Positions 14,546-22,831 are shown, counted from the stretch's first letter. The stretch is DNA of 26,119 nt from CAZJHM01 sp964545925 (GCA_964545925.1 CAZJHM010000009.1:1-26119), one strand, 5' to 3'. Notes: a model not told the origin generated them from the sequence alone. Program-made: numbers and translations.

Positions 14546-15454
14546 TTGCTTTCTAAAGCATCTTCAGAAGCAATAAAAAAAATAGTTCTTTTATCAAGAA
14601 AATGGAATTTCTCAGAGTTTATCATAAGTTTTATTTTCATAGGAATAATTGCAATAGCTCCTGAATTTTTAATAGGAGTAGTTTCAGCTTTAGAAGGAAA
14701 ATCTTTATTTGGAGCAGGAGTAGTAATTGGCTCAAACATCGCTGATTTAACAATAATAATTGGATTAGTTGCTTTTTTCACAAAAGGTATAAAATTAACA
14801 GAAGAAACTTTTTCAAAAATAAAAAAATTAACTTTATTTTCTTTTTTACCTTTTATTTTATTTATTGATGGAAATCTTTCTCGTATAGATGGTTTAATTT
14901 TAATTTTAGCCTTTATTATTTATCTAATATGGATGTTGAAAAAAGAATCAAAAACAAAAACAGTAGATTTATTCTATGAAGAAGTTTCAGTTTTAAAAGA
15001 ACTTTTCATCCTGATACTCTCAGTTCTCCTAATGATTTTTTCAGCTCACATAATAACAACATCTGCTGAGGTAATAAGTCTATCTCTTGTAATTCCAATT
15101 TTCTTTATAGGAATTGTTGTTGCAATAGGAACATGTCTCCCAGAGTTAATTTTAGCTGTAAAATCCAATTTGCAGAACAAAGGAGAATTAGGACTTGGAG
15201 ATATACTTGGAAATGTATTTGCAGATATTCTTCTAACTCTCGGAGTAATTGCCTTAATAAATCCAATTATTCCAGCTAAACCTCTTTTAATGATGTCCTC
15301 TTTTTTATTAGTCATTTTATCTTTAATTTTGATAGTCTTATTTTTTGATTCTGGGAAATATATTTCAAAAAGAGAAGGATTTGCATTAATAATTTTCTAT
15401 TTCTTTTTTCTTTCATTGCAATTTGTAATTGAAAACGTATTATTATCTTCTTAA
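14546..15454 (+). CDS. Ca2+/cation antiporter (CaCA, Na+/Ca2+ exchanger-like)
   Basis: The open frame from a TTG at 14546 encodes 302 aa with about nine hydrophobic segments. The two alpha-repeats are visible: APEFLIGVVSALEGKSLFGAG with VIGSNIADLTIIIG, and GTCLPELILAVKSNLQNKGE with DILGNVFADILLTLG. These are the ion-binding repeats of the family, which swaps Ca2+ for Na+ or H+ across the membrane. Reading upstream in frame adds ISDILIINILFILAGFVLLS, the missing first helix, back to ATT at 14495. Before that come a TAA (14492-14494) and MKKVF from ATG 14477, which has a well-placed TATA box. From 14477 the length would be 325 codons plus stop, the usual family size. The true start is therefore unsettled: non-AUG initiation, readthrough, mutation or sequence error. 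Confidence 0.85.
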   Translation: MLSKASSEAIKKIVLLSRKWNFSEFIISFIFIGIIAIAPEFLIGVVSALEGKSLFGAGVVIGSNIADLTIIIGLVAFFTKGIKLTEETFSKIKKLTLFSFLPFILFIDGNLSRIDGLILILAFIIYLIWMLKKESKTKTVDLFYEEVSVLKELFILILSVLLMIFSAHIITTSAEVISLSLVIPIFFIGIVVAIGTCLPELILAVKSNLQNKGELGLGDILGNVFADILLTLGVIALINPIIPAKPLLMMSSFLLVILSLILIVLFFDSGKYISKREGFALIIFYFFFLSLQFVIENVLLSS

Positions 15455-15462
15455 CCTATATC

Positions 15463-15473
15463 TTTTTAAATAT
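15463..15473 (+). promoter_or_regulatory. TATA-like box for the glutaredoxin gene
   Basis: TTTTTAAATAT lies about 24 nt (centre) before the ATG at 15492, in the short gap after the exchanger stop, indicating a separate leaderless transcript. Confidence 0.5.
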
Positions 15474-15491
15474 TAAAATTATATTCTTTTT

Positions 15492-15725
15492 ATGAAAGTC
15501 AAAATTTACACTTCTCCAGTTTGCACTTATTGTCATATCTTGAAAATCTTTTTAAAAAAAAACAACATTTCTTTTGAAGAAATAGATATCTTAGAAAAAA
15601 AACAAGAAGCAGAAAAAATCTTTGAACAAACAGGAAAAAAAACTCTTCCAATTACATTTATAGATAATAATTTAGTTGTTGGTTATGATACTAAAAGAAT
15701 AAAAGAGTTATTAAACATAAAATAA
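15492..15725 (+). CDS. Glutaredoxin/NrdH-like thiol-disulfide protein
   Basis: 77 aa with a single thioredoxin fold. The redox motif is CTYC (Cys11, Cys14) after IYTSPV; the cis-proline is in KTLPITF and the C-terminal GYD motif follows. Length and sequence fit small archaeal glutaredoxin-like or NrdH proteins. It is cytoplasmic, with no leader. The next gene, encoding a membrane Trx-CcdA fusion, begins 12 nt downstream with AGAAGG as a possible ribosome-binding site, so the two form a redox operon that could pass electrons across the membrane. Confidence 0.9.
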   Translation: MKVKIYTSPVCTYCHILKIFLKKNNISFEEIDILEKKQEAEKIFEQTGKKTLPITFIDNNLVVGYDTKRIKELLNIK

Positions 15726-15737
15726 GAAGGTTTTACA

Positions 15738-16940
15738 ATGGATATCCTAGATTTAATAAAAAATTTCACAAAATCCAAATTTAATCTTGCTCTTATTTTT
15801 TGTCTTCTTATTTTAGGCGGTTTTCTTATATTTTCCAGTCCAGAACAACAAGAACAACCCACAGACAAACTAACAATTAATTATTTCTTCCTTCCTTCCT
15901 GTCCACACTGCACTGAGCAAAAACCAATCATCTTGGAATTGCAAAAGGAATTTCCAGACATACAATTTTTCTTCCATGACATTTCTTTACCAGAGGGCTC
16001 TGCCCTTTTCTACAAAAAAGCTTTAGAAGCAGGAATGAATGTAACAATGTTAGGCACTCCAACAACTTTTGTTGGAGAAAAACCATTAATAGGGATTCAT
16101 ACAAAACAGCAAATTATAGATGTTATAAATGAATGTATTGAACAATGCAAAAACCAAAAAGAAATAAGTCAAAAAACAGAAGATTTAGATTCAGACTTCA
16201 CTCAAATTGAACTTCCTTTCTTGGGAAAAACAGATTTAACTTCTTTTTCTTTACCTTTCTTAGCAATAACTTTAGGTTTAATAGATGGATTTAATCCTTG
16301 TGCAATGTGGGTTCTTGTTTATCTGATTGCACTCTTAATAAACATAGGGGACAAAAGAAAAATTTGGTTAGTTGTTGGAAGTTTTGTTTTAGCCTCTGGA
16401 ATTCTTTACTTTTTGTTTATGACTGCTTGGTTAAATATCTTTCTTTATATTGGATATCTCAAACCAGTCACAATCCTTATTGGATTAGTTGCATTAGGTG
16501 GAGGAATTTTAAGTTTAAAAGAGTATTACACATCTAAAGGAAATCTTGAATGCAAAGTTACTGATGAAAAAGAGCAGAAGAAAACAATGGGAAAAATAGA
16601 AGAAATAATATCTCAACCAATTTCTTTAGCAGTTATCTTAGGAGTCTTTGCTTTAGCTTTTGCAGTCAATTCAGTTGAATTTGTTTGTTCAGCAGCCATA
16701 CCTGCAATCTTTACTCAAATCTTAGCTTTGTCTGATATTTCTCTTTTAGAACAATATCTTTACATTCTTCTTTATGTTTTCTTTTTCATGCTTGATGATT
16801 TGTTAATCTTTGGAATGGCTGCTTTTGCAGTAAATAGTGGATTTGCAGAAAAATATGCAAGACATTGTAAATTCTTAGGGGGAGCAATTCTTTTTATTTT
16901 GGGTTTAATTCTTCTTTTCGCTCCTCACCTTTTAAGATAA
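15738..16940 (+). CDS. Thioredoxin-like domain fused to CcdA/DsbD-type membrane electron carrier
   Basis: 400 aa. A transmembrane anchor at about 15-33 is followed by an extracytoplasmic thioredoxin-like domain (about 45-138) with the active site CPHC (Cys55, Cys58), the cis-Pro region LGTPTTFVGEKP, and an extra pair Cys133/Cys137. The C-terminal part (about 168-400) is a polytopic CcdA/DsbD-beta module. Its two redox cysteines are in GFNPCAMWVL (Cys188) and VEFVCSAAIP (Cys317). Such proteins carry reducing equivalents from cytoplasmic thioredoxin or glutaredoxin to extracytoplasmic thiols. The order Trx then CcdA is the reverse of DsbD's C-terminal thioredoxin. The glutaredoxin gene just upstream is a natural cytoplasmic donor (inference). 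Confidence 0.9.
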   Translation: MDILDLIKNFTKSKFNLALIFCLLILGGFLIFSSPEQQEQPTDKLTINYFFLPSCPHCTEQKPIILELQKEFPDIQFFFHDISLPEGSALFYKKALEAGMNVTMLGTPTTFVGEKPLIGIHTKQQIIDVINECIEQCKNQKEISQKTEDLDSDFTQIELPFLGKTDLTSFSLPFLAITLGLIDGFNPCAMWVLVYLIALLINIGDKRKIWLVVGSFVLASGILYFLFMTAWLNIFLYIGYLKPVTILIGLVALGGGILSLKEYYTSKGNLECKVTDEKEQKKTMGKIEEIISQPISLAVILGVFALAFAVNSVEFVCSAAIPAIFTQILALSDISLLEQYLYILLYVFFFMLDDLLIFGMAAFAVNSGFAEKYARHCKFLGGAILFILGLILLFAPHLLR

Positions 16941-16950
16941 TCTTTCTAGT

Positions 16951-17018
16951 GGACTCAGTGTTGGGTTATTTCATCACAATCCTCACGGATTCAGACGGGG
17001 TTAACCTCATCATTGTCC
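16951..17018 (-). ncRNA. C/D box guide sRNA (2'-O-methylation guide)
   Basis: Read on the minus strand: terminal stem GGAC (17018-17015), C box ATGATGA (17013-17007), 12-nt guide, D' box CTGA (16994-16991), 13-nt spacer, C' box GTGATGA (16977-16971), 12-nt guide, D box CTGA (16958-16955), closing stem GTCC (16954-16951). All four boxes match the archaeal consensus and both guides have the canonical 12-nt spacing. The D guide ends TAACCCAACA, complementary to TGTTGGGTTA, a sequence I recall from 16S rRNA near E. coli 1083-1092; the N+5 rule would target the G at about 1087. The D' guide (GGTTAACCCCGT) target is not identified. The RNA lies antisense just after the CcdA gene. A TATA-like box sits at 17037-17048. 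Confidence 0.88.
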
Positions 17019-17036
17019 AATAATCTTTAGCAAGAA

Positions 17037-17048
17037 CTTTATTAAAAG
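17037..17048 (-). promoter_or_regulatory. TATA-like box for the C/D sRNA
   Basis: CTTTTAATAAAG on the minus strand is centred 25 nt upstream of the predicted sRNA 5' stem at 17018, supporting independent transcription. Confidence 0.5.
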
Positions 17049-17118
17049 TCTATCTCTATAATTTTTTCCCTAAAATTTCATTTATTTTAATTTTCTACTA
17101 TTTGCTTTTTAGTTTGCT

Positions 17119-17160
17119 ATCTATATATATACAAAAAAATGAAAAGACATCTATATATAT
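17119..17160 (+). promoter_or_regulatory. Duplicated TATA element upstream of mscL
   Basis: ATCTATATATAT occurs twice, at 17119-17130 and 17149-17160, exactly 30 bp apart. The second copy is centred about 25 nt before the mscL ATG and is the probable TATA box. The first lies about three helical turns upstream and could be an alternative promoter or a regulator site. Confidence 0.5.
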
Positions 17161-17180
17161 GACTAATTCCAAATAAATAC

Positions 17181-17477
17181 ATGAAATTCATATATGAATT
17201 CCTAGAATTTATGAAAAAATACCAAGTTTTAGGTTTAGCCATAGCCTTTATCATAGGTGCAGCATCCACAAAATTAGTCACAGCAACAGTAAATGATATT
17301 ATTATGCCATTAATCAGTCTTTTACTTCCAGCAGGAGATTGGAGACAAACAGTCTTAGAAATAGGACAAGCAAAACTTCTTATAGGAGATTTCTTAGGGG
17401 CAGTAATAGATTTCTTAATCATAGCAATTTTCATTTTCTTAGTAGTCAAATTTTTAATAAAAGAAAATAAAAAATAA
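17181..17477 (+). CDS. mscL: Large-conductance mechanosensitive channel MscL
   Basis: 98 aa. The N-terminal amphipathic helix (KFIYEFLEFMKKYQ) leads into TM1 with the family motif LGLAIAFIIGAASTKLV then VNDIIMPLISLLL, a short periplasmic-type loop (PAGDWRQTVLEIGQAKL) and TM2 (FLGAVIDFLIIAIFIFLVVK) ending in a basic cytoplasmic tail. The extracytoplasmic loop and C-terminal bundle are short, like other compact archaeal MscL proteins of about 100 aa. It forms a homo-pentamer that opens under membrane tension to relieve osmotic downshock. A long minus-strand frame across this gene is a shadow. Confidence 0.9.
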   Translation: MKFIYEFLEFMKKYQVLGLAIAFIIGAASTKLVTATVNDIIMPLISLLLPAGDWRQTVLEIGQAKLLIGDFLGAVIDFLIIAIFIFLVVKFLIKENKK

Positions 17478-17510
17478 CTTATACATACTTCATTTTCCAA
17501 ATAAAATATC

Positions 17511-17554
17511 TTTATAAATACCATGAGCACAAATCTGTAAACACCTGGGGAGGT
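17511..17554 (+). promoter_or_regulatory. Strong TATA box and Shine-Dalgarno for the giant surface protein
   Basis: TTTATAAATA (17511-17520) predicts transcription start near 17541, giving a leader of about 20 nt that contains GGGGAGGT (17547-17554), 8 nt before the ATG. Both are the best-looking such signals in the window, consistent with high expression. ACCT-GGGG-AGGT (17543-17554) could fold over the Shine-Dalgarno as a weak 4-bp hairpin. Confidence 0.65.
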
Positions 17555-17562
17555 AATTATAA

Positions 17563-20500
17563 ATGAATTTAAAATATATCTTAGTGTTAATAGCACTCTC
17601 ATTTGCTCTAATTTTGCCAACAGCAAATGCAGTTCAATTAGCATATGATGATGGAACAAGAGACAGTCAATTAGATTTAGATTCAACTTATCGCGCAGTT
17701 AAATTTACACCATTGCACACAGGTAATCTGGAATCAGTTGCTGTTTTCTTGCAAAAAACAAGCAATTCTTCTGATGAAGGAACATTGAGAATATTAAATA
17801 GTTCTCATTCTGTTTTAAAATCACAAAATATTACAATTCCAAGAACAAATTCTTATTCTTGGAGAAGTTTTTCAATCCAACAAGAAGTTAAGAAAAATTC
17901 TGATTTTTATGCAAGCATAAAATCTAATAATAACTCAAGAAGAGTTAGTTTAGGAACAGATAGAACATCCCCCGATAGAAGAAGTGAATATAGAAGAAGT
18001 GAATATTTATCTTCAACTTGGAGAACAGAAACAAACCAAGATTATATGATAAGAGCAAATTTCAACTACTACCCAACAGTTGAGAATCTCTCTATCTCCC
18101 CAACTCCAACAAACCAAGATTTCATAACAATAACAGCAGACTGTACAGATTATGAAAATTTCATAGCAGGAGCAGAATATAGAATAGATAATGGAACTTG
18201 GCAACCAATGATTGCTGAAGATGGTTCTTTTTCATCTCTATCTGAAACAGTTTTGGCTGTTGCAAATGTTTCATCTTTAGCAGATGGACAACACACAGCA
18301 GAAGTAAGATGTATAGATTCTGATGCATACAAAACAGATTCAGAAGATTATGCACAAGAAACATTTTTCTTAGATAATATAGCACCAGTATCAGAAATTT
18401 CCTTTACAGGAACAATGGGAGAAAACAACTGGTATATTTCTAATGTTGAGGCACAAATCTCAGCAACAGATGAAAGCTCAGCTATCAAATATATTGAATA
18501 TCAGTTATTAGGAGCAACAGAATCCCCAGCACAAAGTTTTTCAAGCTCTTCAAAAACATTCACACTTTCTGAAAATGGAACAACAACAATCTATTATAGA
18601 GCACAAGACAATGCTGGAAATTGGGAAGCATCTAAAAACACATCTATCCAAATAGACACAATAGCACCAACAGTTCCAGTTCTAAATTCATTTGTATATG
18701 ATTATTTAAATGGAACAACACAAGCAATCACATGGAACAACTCAACAGATGCAACTTCAGGAGTAGCATATTATATCTTAGAAAGAAAAGTTAATTCAGG
18801 AGATTTCTCAGAAATAACTAAAACATCAAATCTTTCATACACAGATAGCGATTTATCAAACAACAATCAATATACATACAGAGTAAAAGCAGTTGATTAT
18901 GCAGGAAATACAAGCAATTATTCAACAACAGAATATTTTTCAGTAGATATGTCCAAACCTTCAACACCTTATCTCTATTCTTTGGATTGGATAACAAACA
19001 ATACAACAATCAATCTAAGTTGGACACAAGCAACAGATTCCGGAACATTTCCATCAGGAGTTTATTCCTATGATATGAGAGAAAACGGAACAACAACAGA
19101 CAACATAACCCTACATCCAACTACAAATTATGATGACATTGGAAATTCAGAAGGTTGGCATAGATACAACATAAGAGCAAAAGATAATGCAGAGCCAAGC
19201 CCAAATATTGGAAATTGGTCAAATCAAGCATATACTCTTTTAGACACTACACCTCCAACCACAACATCAAGGATATTTCCAAATACACCAAATGGAAATA
19301 ACAATTGGTATATAACAAAACCATTTGTTATGTTATTTTCCAATGATAGTTCAGGCATAGAAGGATTATACTATTGTATAGACTCAACAGGAACATGCAC
19401 ACCAGAAACAAAAGTAAATTCTATGAAAACCTTTTATTTAGAGGAAGGAATAAACTATGTGAATTTCTATGCAAAAGACAGAGCAGGAAATATTGAAACA
19501 ACAAAAACAATTGGCCCAATATATGTGGATATAACAAAACCATATAATCAGTCTATTCTTTTAGACAATGATGCAACCTATAACACAACAGGCTCTGTTT
19601 CAGCAAATCCATTAGACACAGGAGCAGACAATATCTCAGGTTTGGATTATTGTGAATTAAGCTGGGACAATGGAGTTACATGGGAAAATACAAGCTTAGC
19701 AACAAGCTGGGGCCCATATTCTTATTCAGATGGATGGCCAATTGCACAATATAAATGTACAGATATAGCAGGTAATGCATCTGACATAGTTATGGACTCA
19801 ATAATAGTAGACACAACTCGCCCAATAAGTTTAGTTGCACAACCTCTCTCAAATGCACAATATATAAAAGGAGAAACAAAAATTTCAGGAATATCTTTTG
19901 ATGCAACAAGTGGAATAGAAGAGGTTCAAATAAAAATAGAACATAGAACTCAAGAAGATGATTCTTGGGAAACTGTTTTAGATTGGACAACAACAAACGG
20001 AACAATGGCTTGGGATTATGACTGGAAAAACAATTCTCAATCAAATGGTTTATACAGAGTAATCTCAAAAGCTAAAGACAAAGCAGGTTGGATAGAAAAT
20101 GAAAGAGAAAAAGTAAGATTCCAATTAGTTGAAAATACAAGTCCATCTTTTGATAATATCTATTCAAAAGAAGAAGGAACAAAATATGTTTCTTTATTTG
20201 GATATTTTGATAGAACAGCAACAGAATACACAATTGAGATTTTTAATTTGGAAAATGGAATAAATTCAGAAGCCATCTATACATACACAGCAGAAACAGA
20301 TAACCAAGCAAATCTTTGGTTACCAATTAATGTAGACAAATGGGAAACAAATATTCTCTATGGAGCAAGAATACTTCTTGTAAATGGAGATACACTCTAT
20401 ACACAATTTGATACTCTTGCAGCTTCTGCAATAATAGACAATATAAATTCAATAGAAAATGAATTAGCAGAACTTTGGGAAGCAGACACAGTTCAAGCAG

Positions 20501-22686
20501 AACAAATTTCAGAACTTTCAGATAAACTAGAAATATTAAGAATAGATTTATCTGATTTAGAAGACAGACTAGACGACTTTGAATTATATGTTGAAGAACG
20601 TCTGGATGATTTAGAAGCAAGAATAACATCTTTAGAAAATGACCTAATAGGATTTAGAGACATAATTGTTTCTACACATATAACAACCTATTATGTAAAT
20701 ACAGCACAAGTCCCAATTTCTTTTGGTTTAAAACCAAGAACATCAGGACTTTACAAAATAGAATACAAAGTAAATAATGGAACTTGGAAAACACTCAGTT
20801 TCTGCAATTGGTTTAATGCAGACACAAAAACATACAAAAATGGAAAAATAACAATCCAAGAAACAGGAGACAATTTAATTACACTTCGTGCAGTTAGATG
20901 TGGAACAAACCAAGTAAGATATACATCACAAACATATACAATAACAAACACTGACTTAAAAGATAGTTTGGAGTCAGCAACTACAATCATTTCTCCAAAT
21001 GAAAATTCCAAAACAGACTTTGAATATCCAGTTGGTTCAATATCCAATGGAATATACTGGACACAATCAGGACAAATCCCATTAGTTGCATATCTAACAA
21101 CAAACACAGAATTAGACAGACCAAAATGTGAAGTCTATTATGACGACTCTAAAGGAGTTGAAAGACATATAGGAAATTATTCAACATTTTCAGATAATGA
21201 AAAAGGATGGGTGTGCAATATAGCAGATTATGGATTTACAACAGAAGAATGGGGCAACACAAATTATTCAGAAACATATACAACAATAAGAGTCTATAAT
21301 AATGTAGTAGCACAATCAGATTCCTATGCTGAAATAAAAATAGGAATAGACAATACTCCACCTGAGATTCTTTCAATTGTTCCAGACGAGCAAGGAATAA
21401 TGAATGGAATCTATACATGGTATTCAGAAATTAAAGACAATCTCTCAGGAATCTCCCAAGTTGATTTCTATCTAATAGAAAAACAAGGAGAAGAATACTG
21501 CGGAGTTTGTGAGCAAGATTGCCATATAGGAACAGGCGAAATTGTCTGGGCAACAACAGATGTTCCATATAACTCAGAATCTGGAAAATTCTATTATAAT
21601 CTAGACACAACAAACCACCCAGATGGACACTACAATGTTGGATTTAAAGCAACAGATATAGCAGGCAATTACACCTACTTGGAAATAGATCCAGTAATAG
21701 ACAATACTCCCCCATCAATCCTAAATATTTCCTATTCTCCAGAAGACACAAAGTTTAGAGGAGAAAGTGTGGAAATAAAAGCAACAGTTACAGATAATAT
21801 GTCTGGAGTAAAAGAAGTAATTGCAAAAGTTACAAATCCAAATAATGAAGAAATAGAAATTGTTCTAACAGGAAAAGGAAACAATATCTATTCAGGATTT
21901 TATGAAACAACTTTGGATTCTTTGGCTGAACCTGAAAACAACACATATACAGTAACAATAAATGCCAAAGATAATGCTGATAATTTAGCAGCTCAGAAGA
22001 CATATAGTTTCATTCTAAACTACAAGTATATCTTGGATATATTCTTGGAAAAGAGCATAGTTTATTCCAAAGATAAAGTAATATTGAATGGAACAATAAT
22101 GAAAGATGATGGAACAGTTCCAGAACAGGCAGAAATAATATTATCATATACAAATGGAACAAACTTAGAGAATGAAACAATATTTTTAGAATACAATATA
22201 GAGACAGGAGAAATAACAACAAAAGAATTCAAATATGATTATTTGGGAGAATATACTTTTACTGCCAAAATATTAGCCCCAAATGGAATTGAATTCATAG
22301 ATATGGAAAAAGTAAGTATTGTTCCTACCTCAACTCCAAATGAATCAAATATTTCCTCCACAGGCGGAGGCGGGGGAGGCGGTTCTTCATCAAGCAAGAA
22401 AATAACTGAAGAAGATTCAGAAGAAACACCAGAAGAAGAAACACCAGAAGAAGAAACTCCTGAAGAGGAGGGGGGACAAACAGAAGAAAGTAATCAAGAA
22501 GATAATGAAGGAAATCAAGAGAACGAAGGAACTCTTAATACACAAATAGGAAATCAGGAAAATTCACAAGGAACAGGTTTCTTTGGTTTAGGTGAAGGAA
22601 TAACACCTGAGGCATTGGGACTAGTTTTCGGAGGAGTTGTTCTAATTGGTGGAGCAGCATATCTTCTTTTCTTCAAACCAATGTAA
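17563..22686 (+). CDS. Giant multi-domain surface/adhesin-like protein with central coiled coil and C-terminal anchor
   Basis: 1707 aa. A signal peptide (1-23, ending PTANA) leads to a beta-rich N-terminal domain (about 25-170). Ig/FN3-like modules follow, joined by recurring linkers of the form [LIV]D-x-[TIM]-x-P (FLDNIAP, QIDTIAP, LLDTTPP, YVDITKP, IVDTTRP, GIDNTPP, VIDNTPP). A heptad coiled coil occupies about 960-1035 (ENELAELWEADTVQAEQIS and on), dividing two sets of modules. The end has a Gly7/Ser4 linker (about 1603), an acidic ETPEE repeat stalk (about 1619-1636), a Gln/Asn/Glu-rich stretch and a TM anchor (about 1684-1703). Many NxS/T sequons and 13 cysteines suggest glycosylation and disulfides. 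A cell-surface adhesion or S-layer-like role is inferred. Confidence 0.88.
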   Translation: MNLKYILVLIALSFALILPTANAVQLAYDDGTRDSQLDLDSTYRAVKFTPLHTGNLESVAVFLQKTSNSSDEGTLRILNSSHSVLKSQNITIPRTNSYSWRSFSIQQEVKKNSDFYASIKSNNNSRRVSLGTDRTSPDRRSEYRRSEYLSSTWRTETNQDYMIRANFNYYPTVENLSISPTPTNQDFITITADCTDYENFIAGAEYRIDNGTWQPMIAEDGSFSSLSETVLAVANVSSLADGQHTAEVRCIDSDAYKTDSEDYAQETFFLDNIAPVSEISFTGTMGENNWYISNVEAQISATDESSAIKYIEYQLLGATESPAQSFSSSSKTFTLSENGTTTIYYRAQDNAGNWEASKNTSIQIDTIAPTVPVLNSFVYDYLNGTTQAITWNNSTDATSGVAYYILERKVNSGDFSEITKTSNLSYTDSDLSNNNQYTYRVKAVDYAGNTSNYSTTEYFSVDMSKPSTPYLYSLDWITNNTTINLSWTQATDSGTFPSGVYSYDMRENGTTTDNITLHPTTNYDDIGNSEGWHRYNIRAKDNAEPSPNIGNWSNQAYTLLDTTPPTTTSRIFPNTPNGNNNWYITKPFVMLFSNDSSGIEGLYYCIDSTGTCTPETKVNSMKTFYLEEGINYVNFYAKDRAGNIETTKTIGPIYVDITKPYNQSILLDNDATYNTTGSVSANPLDTGADNISGLDYCELSWDNGVTWENTSLATSWGPYSYSDGWPIAQYKCTDIAGNASDIVMDSIIVDTTRPISLVAQPLSNAQYIKGETKISGISFDATSGIEEVQIKIEHRTQEDDSWETVLDWTTTNGTMAWDYDWKNNSQSNGLYRVISKAKDKAGWIENEREKVRFQLVENTSPSFDNIYSKEEGTKYVSLFGYFDRTATEYTIEIFNLENGINSEAIYTYTAETDNQANLWLPINVDKWETNILYGARILLVNGDTLYTQFDTLAASAIIDNINSIENELAELWEADTVQAEQISELSDKLEILRIDLSDLEDRLDDFELYVEERLDDLEARITSLENDLIGFRDIIVSTHITTYYVNTAQVPISFGLKPRTSGLYKIEYKVNNGTWKTLSFCNWFNADTKTYKNGKITIQETGDNLITLRAVRCGTNQVRYTSQTYTITNTDLKDSLESATTIISPNENSKTDFEYPVGSISNGIYWTQSGQIPLVAYLTTNTELDRPKCEVYYDDSKGVERHIGNYSTFSDNEKGWVCNIADYGFTTEEWGNTNYSETYTTIRVYNNVVAQSDSYAEIKIGIDNTPPEILSIVPDEQGIMNGIYTWYSEIKDNLSGISQVDFYLIEKQGEEYCGVCEQDCHIGTGEIVWATTDVPYNSESGKFYYNLDTTNHPDGHYNVGFKATDIAGNYTYLEIDPVIDNTPPSILNISYSPEDTKFRGESVEIKATVTDNMSGVKEVIAKVTNPNNEEIEIVLTGKGNNIYSGFYETTLDSLAEPENNTYTVTINAKDNADNLAAQKTYSFILNYKYILDIFLEKSIVYSKDKVILNGTIMKDDGTVPEQAEIILSYTNGTNLENETIFLEYNIETGEITTKEFKYDYLGEYTFTAKILAPNGIEFIDMEKVSIVPTSTPNESNISSTGGGGGGGSSSSKKITEEDSEETPEEETPEEETPEEEGGQTEESNQEDNEGNQENEGTLNTQIGNQENSQGTGFFGLGEGITPEALGLVFGGVVLIGGAAYLLFFKPM

Positions 22687-22698
22687 ATTTTTCTTTCT

Positions 22699-22731
22699 GC
22701 CTTTCCATTTGGAAAGGCTCCAATCTTTTTT
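22699..22731 (+). terminator. Hairpin plus T-tract terminator of the surface-protein gene
   Basis: GCCTTTCC (22699-22706) pairs perfectly with GGAAAGGC (22711-22718) over a 4-nt ATTT loop, followed by a run of Ts at about 22726-22731. It lies 12 nt after the stop codon and resembles a bacterial intrinsic terminator, which is notable in an archaeal context. Confidence 0.7.
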
Positions 22732-22800
22732 CATTAAATTCTCTTATCACAAATAATTTCTTATTTTTTATCTAAAATAAATTCTTTTTGGAAAAAGTTA

Positions 22801-22810
22801 GTTATAAAAA
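22801..22810 (+). promoter_or_regulatory. TATA-like box for gatD-gatE
   Basis: GTTATAAAAA is centred 26 nt before the gatD ATG at 22832, the leaderless arrangement. Confidence 0.55.
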
Positions 22811-22831
22811 TAAAACCTTCGTTATTTTACT

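Noticed and set aside
17117..17686. 189-aa minus-strand ORF covering mscL and the start of the surface protein
   Set aside because: It overlaps two well-supported plus-strand genes and their promoter; its composition is that of a shadow frame.
18013..22222. Many leucine-rich minus-strand ORFs opposite the surface protein
   Set aside because: They arise from reading A-rich, repetitive ACA/GAA codons backwards; no motifs and no ribosome-binding sites.
22405..22480. GAAGAAACACCAGAA-type repeats considered as a CRISPR or DNA repeat array
   Set aside because: They are in-frame ETPEE codon repeats of the surface protein's acidic stalk with no spacers.
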